64,000 nt of DNA from Tuctoria greenei. Taxonomy: Eukaryota > Streptophyta > Magnoliopsida > Poales > Poaceae. This document shows positions 51,291 through 61,896 of this stretch, piece after piece. Location: NCBI GenBank assembly GCA_036927565.1, contig JAYESD010000007.1:127322230-127386229 (forward strand). Direction: 5' to 3'. Each line of letters starts with the position of its first letter. The stretch's first letter is position 1. Under the pieces are notes generated by a model that worked only from the letters and a program-made list of their open reading frames with translations, made no database searches and was not told the origin of the DNA. Position numbers and translations under genes: made by a program.

Positions 51291-53678
51291 ATGGAGAAGT
51301 ACTCCGCCAAACCTTGTGTGTTTGCTGGTATTGATTTTCAGGTTTGGAAGGCAAGCATGGAGGCTTTCATCCAGCCACAAGGCTTCGCAATATGGGAAAA
51401 GGTGTACAAACCTTATGAAGTCCCGCCTAACGATCAAGTTATGGCTATGAACCTCCGGGACATCGACAACAACAACAAAGCACGAAACTTGATCATCCAA
51501 GGACTCACTCAAAGCGACTTTGATCGTGTCGCGCACCTCCGGTCAGCATACGATGTTTGGAGAGCTCTCTGTGATTATCATGAAGGTTCCAACACAATCA
51601 AAGAGGTAAAACAATATATGTTCAAAAAGGAATATATGCGTTTTGAGATGCAAACCGGTGAGTCTATCGATGACCTCTTTGCTCGTTTCAATAAAATTCT
51701 CAGCAACTTGCGCAACGTGAATGTTAATTTTTCAGATGCTGAAAATGCTAGACAACTCCTTAGTGCATTAGACATGTCAATTTGGAAGATGAAAGTAATG
51801 TCTATACGTGAATCAACTGTCATGAGTTCTCTTACATTAGATGTACTCTATTCTAAACTAAAAACTCATGAAATTGACATCCTAGCACGTAAGAACCCAA
51901 ACAAGTCTATTGCATTTGTCTCACAACGTGATATGTCTAGCTCCGGCCAATCATCATCTTGCAATACTCTTGCTTTATTGTCCTTGCTAACCCTGGAACA
52001 GATCGAAGAATTTCCAGAAGAGGAGTTGGCACTCATCTCTACTAGATTCTCAAAAGCATTGCAAAATGTGAGAACTAGAAGGAGAGGAAGCTCCGGACCT
52101 CAACGCTGTTTTGAATGTGGTAAAATAGGACACTTTCGTACAGAATGCCCTAACCTTTCAGGTCCGACCACCTGGGAAGAAAAACAAAGTAAGGTCCGGA
52201 CCTCCTCTGGAAATTCCAACAAGAAGAAGAAAGGTACCATAGGACGCAAGATGATCAACAGTTTCATCACCACGCTTCAGGAACTTAGTTCAAGTGATGT
52301 AGACTTTGAAAGTGATGAAGATGATGACGATCTGGCCAACTTATGCTTCATGGCGGGCAAAACAAAATCAAGATCAAGTCAGGAGGATGCAGAACACAGC
52401 AGTGAAGACGATGAGGTATGTTCTACCTGCAATGAAATGTGTGATGCTATTTCTCGTGCAACTATTATTGTCAATAAAAAGGACAAAAAGCTTAGGGATA
52501 ATGCTGCTAAAATTGAATCACTAGAATCTGAAATTAACCGTTTAAAAACTTTGATTCCTAGTGATGATGCATGTCCCTCATGTGACTTAATCTATGAACA
52601 ATTGTCCACATTAAGAAGTGCACACTCCTCCATTCTAGTTAGACTTGATGAAGAAATTGAAAAGAACAAAGAGCTTGCTGCACTTAATGATAAAAACTTG
52701 AAAGATGCTAGCTATTCTACAATTGACTTGCATTGTTCTACTTGTGATGATCTTGATAAGAAACTACAGGATGCTATGAATGAAATTTCTATATTGAACA
52801 ATGCTTTACGTTCTCATGAAGTTAAATTCTGTTCCAATTGCAAATTAAAAGGAAAAACTTCATGTGAAAATTGCCTTGATATGTCCAATAAACTTGACAA
52901 CATGCATAGGACATTAGATCGGTTTTGTAATGGGAATAATAACCTAAACTTGCTGCTGAATTCTTCCAATTCATGCAATGATAAAACTGGTTTGGGTTTT
53001 GATTCTCATGCTCATGCTAAGGCACATCCACCTAAAATTGTAAAGTCATTAGGAAGTGGTTTGATTCAAACAGTTCCTAAACAAAAAGCAGTGGTTTTCA
53101 AATCTGCAGGAGTGTTGCCTCATTCGGTTTCAAATAAAAATATTGCTTGCTCATCTAGACATGAACACAAAGTTAAATTTCATTGTACCTTCTGTGGTAG
53201 AGATGGTCATGTCATAGATTTTTGTTATAGACTAGCTAAACAACAAAAAAGGGAAAGAATGGTTGCTAGATCTCATAACTTTCATGCAATTAGAAAAACA
53301 CAACCTGCTTTAGTGAGTCAGAAATTTGAAAAGGTAGCTTCCGGACCTTCTGGTAAGAAATCCGCAAAAGCAGCTCCGATAGTTCCGATAGCTCCGAGAG
53401 CTCCCGGACCTTCTGTTGTTTCCTTCAGAACTTCAACTTTTATTTCTGGAGCTTCAGCTTTGTCTTTTGGAACTGCTGCTTTTACCTCCGAAGCTACTGG
53501 TTCTTGTGCTAAAAGAGTTAAGAATAGTAAACCTCAAACTTCGACTCATAAACCTGCTGTTTTATCTCAGCTTTTGCGTGTTTTTCCTACTGCACATTGT
53601 GTGACTCAGTACTGGATACCTAAATGCCTTTTGACTAACCCCAGTATTGAGTCATCGACGTATTGTGCTTCTATGTAG
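51291..53678 (+). CDS. C9 gag polyprotein, 795 aa, intact
   Basis: The ATG at 51291 is about 50 nt after the PBS. The gag domain covers residues about 1-210 (GIDFQVWKASMEAF, EGSNTIKEVKQYMF). A CCHC zinc knuckle CFECGKIGHFRTEC lies at about 272. An acidic region follows, then a long coiled coil interrupted by CxxC pairs (CSTCNEMC, CPSCDLIYEQL, CSTCDDLDKKL, CSNCKLKGKTSCENC; about 380-545). A second C-x2-C-x4-H-x4-C knuckle, CTFCGRDGHVIDFC, is at about 633. The C-terminus has YWIPKCLLTN, as in C5 and C7. It ends in TAG 53676-53678, in frame with pol. The open frame fits the recent insertion. Confidence 0.93.
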   Translation: MEKYSAKPCVFAGIDFQVWKASMEAFIQPQGFAIWEKVYKPYEVPPNDQVMAMNLRDIDNNNKARNLIIQGLTQSDFDRVAHLRSAYDVWRALCDYHEGSNTIKEVKQYMFKKEYMRFEMQTGESIDDLFARFNKILSNLRNVNVNFSDAENARQLLSALDMSIWKMKVMSIRESTVMSSLTLDVLYSKLKTHEIDILARKNPNKSIAFVSQRDMSSSGQSSSCNTLALLSLLTLEQIEEFPEEELALISTRFSKALQNVRTRRRGSSGPQRCFECGKIGHFRTECPNLSGPTTWEEKQSKVRTSSGNSNKKKKGTIGRKMINSFITTLQELSSSDVDFESDEDDDDLANLCFMAGKTKSRSSQEDAEHSSEDDEVCSTCNEMCDAISRATIIVNKKDKKLRDNAAKIESLESEINRLKTLIPSDDACPSCDLIYEQLSTLRSAHSSILVRLDEEIEKNKELAALNDKNLKDASYSTIDLHCSTCDDLDKKLQDAMNEISILNNALRSHEVKFCSNCKLKGKTSCENCLDMSNKLDNMHRTLDRFCNGNNNLNLLLNSSNSCNDKTGLGFDSHAHAKAHPPKIVKSLGSGLIQTVPKQKAVVFKSAGVLPHSVSNKNIACSSRHEHKVKFHCTFCGRDGHVIDFCYRLAKQQKRERMVARSHNFHAIRKTQPALVSQKFEKVASGPSGKKSAKAAPIVPIAPRAPGPSVVSFRTSTFISGASALSFGTAAFTSEATGSCAKRVKNSKPQTSTHKPAVLSQLLRVFPTAHCVTQYWIPKCLLTNPSIESSTYCASM

Positions 53679-56600
53679 GTTACACGTTTGAGGAAGGAGA
53701 ACATTTGGATCGTGGATTCAGGTTGCTCACGCCACATGACTGGTAACAAAGATTGGTTCTTCTCCCTTTCTTTTGTGTCACGTGTAGAGAATGTTACTTT
53801 TGCCGATAATTCTTCAACTCCTATAATTGCTAAGGGTTCGGTTAAAGTAAATGATCACTACACTTTGAAAAATGTGGCACTTGTCAAAAATTTGAAATAC
53901 AACTTGCTTTCCGTTTCACAATTGCTAGATGAAAATCTAGAAATTATTTTCAATAAAAACTGCTGCAAAGTTGTAGGTTCAAACAGTGGTTTGGAAGAGT
54001 TTTTAAAGCTGATTTTGATATGTCTTCCTCTAAACATAGGTGTCTAGTTGCTAATGATTCAAAAGACTTATATTTTTGGCATCGTAGACTTGGTCACGTA
54101 GGCTTTGATCACCTAACATGTGTTAGTGCTCTTGATCGCATACGTGGGCTGCCTAAGCTTAAAGGGGACAAAGAAATTGTGTGCTCTTCTTGTAGACATG
54201 CTAAGATGGTTGCAAGTTCACATACTCCTCTCACAATGATCATGACAACTGAACCATGTCAACTTTTGCATCTTGACACCGTAGGACCTTCACGTGTTCA
54301 ATCCTTCGGAGGTAAATGGTATGCACTTGTTATCGTTGATGATTATTCTAGATACTCTTGGGTTTACTTTATGACGTCTAAGAATGAAGTTTTTAGTCAC
54401 TTTAGAACTTTATTTCTTATATTATCAATTGATCACCCAGGATCATTAAAAACAATTAGAAGTGATAATGGAATTGAATTTAAAAATCAATCTTTTGATC
54501 ACTTTTGTGCTGAAAATAGAATAGATCATCAATTCTCTTCACCATATGTACCTCAACAAAACGGTGTTGTAGAAAGAAAGAACAGAACCTTAGTTGAGAT
54601 GGCTAGGACTATGCTTGATGAATATCAAACTCCTAGGAAATTTTGGGCTGATGCGTTAGCAACCGCTTGTTATGTCTCAAATCGTGTTTTCTTGCGTGCT
54701 AAGCTAGGTAAAACACCATATGAGCTCCGGTTTGGACATAGGCCTAGTGTTACACACTTTCGGGTCTTTGGTTGCAAATGCTTTGTTAAGAAACATGGTA
54801 ATCTTGATAAGTTTGAACTTAGATCCATTGATGGCATGTTTCTTGGTTATCCATCTCATACTAGAGGCTACCGTGTGTTTTTACTTGACACTAACAAAAA
54901 TGTGGAGACGTGTGAAGTGTCTTTTGATGAAGCTAGCCCAGGTACTAGCTCCGGTGTTGCAGGACCAGATCCGTATCCTCACGGGGAGGGTATTTTCGAA
55001 GATGAAGAAGAGCCGGTGATACTGCCTGGTAGTTCCGAAGCTGACACGTGTCCAGCTCCGGACATTGAACAAGCTCCGGCTATCACCTCTGCTGGTCCTG
55101 ATCGTCCACAAGTAACAAGCTCAACAATCTACGATGAACCTAATGAAGAAGAAGCTTGTGAGACATCTGTTCCCCGACATTTTTACAAAGATCATCCCCC
55201 ACAACAGATGATTGGAAGCTTGCACGAATGAGTCACACGGTCCAGGCTTTGCGATCCAAACTCTTATGCTCATTCTGCTTTTGTTGCTTCTTTTGAACCT
55301 AAATATATATCACATGCACTCACTAATGAATCTTGGATTATTGCCATGCAAGAAGAGTTAGAAAATTTTGAAAGAAATAATGTTTGGAAACTTGTACCTC
55401 CACCTCAAGGTCACACTTTAATTGGAACTAAATGGGTATTTAAAAATAAATAAAGTGAGGATGGGGTTGTGGTTAGGAATAAGGCTAGGTTGGTTGCTCA
55501 AGGTTTCACTCAAGTTGAAGGTCTAGATTTTGATGAAACTTTTGCTCCTGTCGCTAGATTAGAAGCCATAAGAATTTTGTTAGATTTTGCAGCATCTAAA
55601 GGTTTTAAACTATATCAAATGGATGTTAAAAGTGCTTTTCTTAATGGCTACATAGATGAGGAGGTTTATGTCAAACAACCACCAGGTTTTGAAAATCCAG
55701 ATTTTCCTAATCATGTTTACAAACTGTCCAAAGCCTTATATGGTCTCAAACAAGCCCCTAGAGCATGGTATGATAGGTTAAAAACATTCTTACTTGAAAA
55801 GGGGTTTACAATGGGCAAGGTTGATAAAACTCTTTTTGTGCTTAAACATGGCAATGACTCATTATTCGTTCAAGTGTATGTGGATGATATTATCTTTGGT
55901 TGTGCTTCTCATGATCTTGTGTCCAAGTTTTCAGCAATGATGAGTTCCGAATTTGAAAAGAGTCTGATGGGTGAACTCACTTACTTTTTGGGGCTGCAAA
56001 TCAAGCAAACTAAGGAGGGTACTTTTGTGCATCAAACGAAGTATACCAAAGACCTTCTAAGGCGCTTCAACATGGACAAAAGCAAGCCTCTTCGGACACC
56101 AATGGGAACAGCAACAACACTTGAACTTGATGAAGATGGTGAATCCGTGGATCAAAAAGAATATAGAAGCATGATCGGATCACTTTTGTACCTCACGGCA
56201 TCAAGACCGGACATACAATTCAGCGTATGTCTTTGTGCACGGTTTCAAGCTTCCCCACGTGTTTCAGATCGTCAAGCCGTCAAAAGGATTCTCAGGTACT
56301 TACATGGAACTCAAGAATTTGGCATTTTTCTTCCTTCTTCCTCAACCGTTACTTTGAAATCTTTTTCGGATGCTGATTTTGGGGGTTGTAGGATTGATAG
56401 GAAAAGTACTTCCGGTGCTTGTCATTTTCTTGGTAATTCTCTTGTTGCTTGGTCCTCTAGAAAACAAAATTCAGTTGCACAATCCACAGTCGAATCTGAA
56501 TATGTAGCTGCTGCTAGTGCTTGCTCACAAACTCTTTGGATTGTTCAAACACTTAAGGACTATGGGGTTGATCTAGATAGTGTTCCACTGTTTTGTGATA

Positions 56601-56830
56601 ACACTAGTGCTATTTGCATTGCCAAAAACCCCGTGCAACATTCTAGAACTAAGAACATTGATATTAGATATCACTTTCTTCGAGATAATGTTGAAAAAGG
56701 AAACATTGTGCTTCACCATGTAGATACCGAACAACAATTGGCTGACATTTTTACAAAACCTTTGGATTTCACTCGTTTTTGTTACATTCGTAGTGAAATA
56801 GGGGTTATGCATCCTCATGGCTTAAATTGA
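53679..56830 (+). pseudogene. C9 pol (protease, integrase, RT, RNase H), lightly damaged
   Basis: Protease WIVDSGCSRHMTG (about 53706). Pre-integrase HRRLGHVGFDHL...CSSCRHAK. Integrase with LHLDTVGP, RSDNGIEF and QNGVVERKNRT. RT with MDVKSAFLNG and VYVDDIIFGC. RNase H with SFSDADFGGC and RTKNIDIRYHFLRD; it ends LN* at 56828-56830. Damage: a single-base frame change near 53985, TGA 55229-55231 (a CpG change from CGA is likely) and TAA about 55450 (Gln expected). All catalytic residues I can check are present. Confidence 0.92.
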
Positions 56831-57833
56831 GGGGTTTTTTTTGAAACTTGGGAAGTCTATGTGTGAATCTGAAATTAAAATAATATAAGCATAGTATTTC
56901 ATACATATATGACTCTGTGATTCCTTTTACATGCTAAAAGTTCTTACTACATTACTCGTGTTATACATTTTGTAGTTTTTGCCATGTCTAGTAATTGGAA
57001 TAATTACTTACACTAAATCTGGTCATGGTCGAACTTTCTTGCTATTTTGAACTTGTTGCATGCTCACAAATGCTTTTAATTATTAAGAATACATCAAGTA
57101 ATCAACTCACATGTTGAGTTTTTATGAACAAATATAAATTAAGAAAAGATCAAGAGAATATGCATGCATCGCACTTCTTCTTTTGAGATAGCTTGCCATT
57201 GCACTTAGATATGTACTTGGAAGAAGTTGTGTATGACTAAAACCATGTCCTTAAGCTTCTGATTGTCAAATGACATAGGCTTGGCTTGGTTGGTTAGAAT
57301 AAGGCAGATGCGCATATAATCTCTTGCAAATATCATATGATCTAAATTTATTCTTTGAAAAATAATAAAATGCAGCAACTAGTGTCATGCTTTCAGGTTT
57401 TTAAATAGTTAAGCTTGTGAGATCATGACTTGCTTAAATTGAAAATTACATATGATCTCTAGCATGGCTCAAACTACCTTATGTATTTCCTTGATGTGAT
57501 AATGTAAGGTACTTGATAGTATGACTTGGATGAGCTTTGTTTATATGTATATGTTATAATATGCTCATAAAAACTAAAGGGGGAGAGATAATTTGTTTAT
57601 ATGCTCATGACTTGCTGAATACATTGTCAAAGGGGGAGAGATAAGCATGAAGAGAAAGAAAATATGTGCATAAGGAGAGATAATAAAGGGGGAGAGATAA
57701 TATGGGAATTTTCTCATTTCTCATTTTACTTTTGATTTACAAAGGGAGAGAAATTGCTTTCAAAATTTTTATGTGAATAAGCCAATGTTCGGATTTTAAA
57801 TGGTGTTGCCAATGCATTCATCAAGGGGGAGAT
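56831..57833 (+). other. C9 3' region with a series of purine tracts
   Basis: 1 kb, AT-rich, no credible gene. AAAGGGGGAGAGATAA or close variants occur at about 57576-57590, 57628-57643 and 57684-57699, with weaker ones at 57671 and 57741-57755. The last purine tract before the LTR is AAGGGGGAGAT (57823-57833). Confidence 0.75.
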
Positions 57834-59676
57834 TATAAGACCTATGTGTGCTGAATACATTGGCTTGTAGTGAATACACTTGGCTTTGATGATAAAAGTT
57901 TTAAATATCACCAAAACACCTTTTTGTCAAGATCCGACTCTAGCTCTGAGCTATAGCAAGGTCCGACCATAGGTTCGACTTGTTTTGGGTAGCTCCGGCT
58001 ATGTTAGATGCTAGGTCTGGCTTCTTGGTAAGGTCCGACTAGCTTTAGTTAGCTCCGGTGAGCTTTATCTTTACCTCCGCCATGTCTTTGATAGCTCCGG
58101 CATATACTTGATAGCTCCATCATGCTTTTGCTAAGCTCCGACGTACTTTGTCTAGCTCCGGTTTTGGGTTGACTAGTTTTGACTAGTTTTTGGTAAGCTC
58201 CGGTGCTAGGATCTACTAGTTTTGGTAAGCTCCAGCGCTAGGTTCTACTAGCTTTTGTTAGCTCCGGCTCAAGCTCTGGGTTGCTCTGGCAAGGTCCGGA
58301 ACTTAACCTAAGTGCTTCTGATTTTCATTTGCAATGTTTCGTACTTGCTTTACATTGTTGGAAAGATTTCTTAGTATTCCTTTGCTAAGTTTTTGGTGCG
58401 TTTTGGATGATATGGTTGATATCGTTTCTACTGTGGTTTTTGCAACATGCTTATGTGAGGTTCTCACGTAAGGTGTTGTGTTCGGAACTAACTTGAGTCA
58501 AGTCGAGGACTTGGGCTCGTATGGATTGGTTGTTTGTTCATGTGCAGGTGTTGCTTGAGTTCAAGTCATGGCTGGTGACAGGATCCATTGGACTAGTCTC
58601 AGGAGGAGATGAGGTTCCAACAACCAAGTTTGGGAGGAACTGTGGTTGAGCGGGTCAGGAGGTCGCGCAGGATGATTGAATCAAGGGCAGTGCATATGAA
58701 GGTCGAAGGAAGGTGTTCGCACGTATGCATGCGGTGCATGACGTGGCAATATGCTTTAGAGACGGTTTATGGAAGGAATATCTGATCGGAAGGATCGGAT
58801 CGTATCGGTTGAAGACTTAGACTGCTAGCTGAGTCGGTTAAGGCTCGGTATGGAAATATCGAGTTGATTATGTTAGGATTTCATGTGGGTCACGAATTTG
58901 AGTTGTTTAGGAATGTGGGATACGTTCCTAAGGTGTTTGGAAGTCTTAAGATCGCTTCTATCTGCGTATAGAAGAGTCCTAAGCAGTTATGGAAAGTTCC
59001 GATTGTGATCGGATTAGGATTGGAGTCCTAGTTAAGATTGGGATGGCCTAAGGGCTGGTTATATAAGCAAGGGAAGGCCAAAGCTCGTGGTAGACGACTT
59101 TGGGGGCTGTTCCTGTTGTGTTCTATTGAATAAAATTCGTAGTTTGAAGGAACTTTTGTGCCTTGTTTGTCCGACTTGTTCCAGACAAGTTTTACTCGTC
59201 GAGTTTCTGGACAGCACTACCTTTTATCGGTGGTTTTATCATAACTCGAGTTTTACAGATCCAATTGACGTGATTCTTTTTGGGTTGTCTTCAAAACTTG
59301 ATTATCTATCATCTGTCAAAATTTCACGATCATTGGATTTGTGGTTTTTGATCTACACGAGTTTCTTTGCAGCATTCCAGAACTGTTTTTCTCGGGTAGG
59401 TCAGATTGACCAACGTTTGATCTTTTGATCATAACCTGAGTTTTTCTCAACGGATTTGAGTAATTCTTTTTGTGTTGTCTTCGTGACTTGATTCTCTCTG
59501 ATATCTATCACTTTTGTCACGGTGAAACACGTTTAGATTAGTCTCACACATGATTTCTTTAACAGATCATTTTTCTGCCGGAAGGGTTTGGGGTTTTATT
59601 GTTTCCGCTGCGTAAGATTTTTAAATCTACCATTCACCCCCCTCTGGTAGCTTTTCACGTGCTCTTCAATCCTACA
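57834..59676 (+). repeat. 3' LTR of C9
   Basis: 1843 bp, starts TATAAGACC (TG mutated to TA), ends CAATCCTACA; colinear with 49384-51228. Confidence 0.95.
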
Positions 59677-61896
59677 AACAACAACCCTGAACATGCGCTT
59701 CATGTAGCGCGTGCTCTCCTCCAACGTCCACCACCTCCAGATGCATCCCAGGGTGCGATGGAGCAGTGGAGGGCTGATGTGGAACATCTGGTTGCAGCAG
59801 CAGCCGATCGTATCAGCAACCAAGGTCCTCCTCCTTCGGGGCGGGCCCCATCACAATGCCGGACCGTGTCTGGCAGACTTGGTCCGCATGCTTCCCAGAA
59901 TAGGAGGCGTGATGCATCACAACAAGTTACGTTGCTACATTCTGGGGCGCGATGTACTCATACGGTAACCAGACTTTCAACTCACGACCTCCGGGCAGAG
60001 CTTGATCGCTGTTACCATCAACAGGATGGCCGTGTCCATATCGAGCGTACTCGCAAAAGGCGAGAGGCTCGAGACAGTCCTGCTCCCAAGGGAGTAGGAG
60101 GAGGCTGTTCTGCACTAGCCATGCACCTACATATGGTCAGATGGCCACAAAAGTTCCGGCCTCACCTGCCGGAGAAATTTGACGGGACTGTTAATCCTGC
60201 CAAGTTTCTCCAAATTTACACCACCGCAATCCTAGCGGCCAGAGGTAACGAGGCCGTAATGGCCAACTACTTCCCAGTGGCCTTGACTGGGACCGCCAGG
60301 TCCTGGTTCATGAGCCTTCCTCACAACTCTATCAATAGTTGGGAGGAATTGTGCCAACAGTTCACCACCAATTTCGGGAATTCATACACCTGACCGGGCA
60401 CCGAACTGGACCTTTTTGCAGTTGTGCAGAAGGGGGAGAATCCCTGCGTTCATTCATTCAGAGGTTCTCCCAGGTACGAAACACCATTCCTTCTATCTCT
60501 AGCGCTTCTGTTATCGTGGCATTTAGACATGGCGTACGAGATAAGAAGATGCTGGAGAAGCTGGCGGTCAAGGAGATCACCAGCGTCACGAAGCTCTTCA
60601 ACTTGGTAGACAAGTGTGCCAAAGCTGCAGAGGGTCGTGAAATACACTCCAAACCACCTCCGGAGGATGGCAAAAATCCTCCAAAGGCGAAGCCACTACT
60701 CCGAGAGTGGCAAAAAGAAGAAAAAGTCCAACGGCAAGAAGAAGCCGTCGCCCGGCACATCTACCGCTGCAGCTGCAGTAGCTCCGGGTGGCTGGGGGCC
60801 ACGCCCCGAGAAACGAACTCGGTCGTCCTCTGAAGACAGTGGCAAATCCAAAGTGTGGTGTCCCATCCACAAGTCAAATAGCCACAACTTGGAGGACTAC
60901 CGGGAGGTCCAAAACCTTGCCGAGCGCTACCACAAGCACCGGGAAGAAGTTCCTTTCCGTCAGAGGGAAGGAAAACAGAAAGTCGATGAAGCTCCAACCG
61001 AAGAGGAGTTAGGCTTCCAGGACCCTAAAAAGGTCCTGAAGGTTGTTTACACCTCCGTCGACGACGACTCCGACGTCTCGGACAATGAGCGTCGAAAGAC
61101 CATGAACACCATCTTTAGTGGTTCATGGGACATCACCTCCCGCCGTGTCCTCAAGACCATGTGCCGGGACATGGCCTCAGTAGCTCCTACAGCCAGGGCG
61201 GAGCCTCATCGAAAGTGGATGTACACCACCATCGCTTTTTATGCTTCAGACTGCCCTCAGAACATGATCGGAGCTAGTCAACTACCATTGATGGTATCTC
61301 CGACCATCAATAACATTCAACTCCACCATGTAATGGCGGACGGAGGTTCGGGGCTGAAACTCATAAGCTTTGAAGCTTTTGTCAAGCTTCAGCTCCGACC
61401 TTTGGACCTTCACCCCTCCCGACCTTTCTTCGGAGTAGGTCGGGGGCCATAAAACCACTCGGTGCCATTACTCTCCCCGTGACCTTCAGGACTCTGGGAG
61501 AATTATCGCACTGAGAAGTTGATATTTGACGTCGCTCAGATCAACTTGCCTTTCAACGCCATTCTGGGCAGGCCCGCCTTGTACAAATTCATGGCTGCTG
61601 CTCATTACGGCTACCTGGTGTTGAAGATGCCAACACCAGCTGGCGTTCTCTGGATCCGCGGAGACCGTACTGCTGGAGTGACTGCTTTGGAAGAAATTCA
61701 TGCGCTTGCTACAGCGCAGGAGGAAGAATCCAGGCAGGAACAAGCTCTGAAACCCCCGAGCATTTGTCAACGAGGCTCAACCTCCGCACCTCGCGTGCAA
61801 CCAAGCGGCGACACCGACATCCCCGTCAAAGTCATCCAAATCGGTTCCGATGCTGCTCAAACCACCCGTATATCGAGAGGTCTGAATGACAAATAG

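Larger units (their letters stand above)
49384..59676 (+). mobile_element. C9: complete copia retrotransposon, youngest insertion in the nest
   Basis: 10.3 kb with LTRs of 1845 and 1843 bp, tRNA-Met PBS, gag, pol, and a 1-kb 3' region with repeated purine tracts. Perfect 5-bp target duplication aacaa at 49379-49383 and 59677-59681. Inserted in the gag of G8. By eye about 15 differences in the first 700 or so LTR bases, mostly C/T or G/A. SIRE/Maximus-like from its long LTRs and long gag, but no third ORF is seen. Confidence 0.96.
49184..61896 (+). pseudogene. G8 gag-protease, split by C9 and decayed
   Basis: The ATG at 49184 (MLNSATGSSNG), Ala/Pro-rich, ends at 49383 where C9 begins. After C9 the frame resumes at 59682 (phase kept once one aacaa is removed). 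The gag domain spans about 60130-60560 (LPEKFDGTVNPAKFLQIY, NYFPVALTGTARSWFM). The zinc-knuckle-like CPIHKSNSH lacks its last Cys (Tyr instead, about 60900). Protease has HHVMADGGSGLKLIS (about 61330) and ILGRPALYKFMAAAHYG. Damage: TGA 60391-60393, a frame change near 60430 and another near 61450. It ends with the conserved TAG at 61894-61896. Confidence 0.85.
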
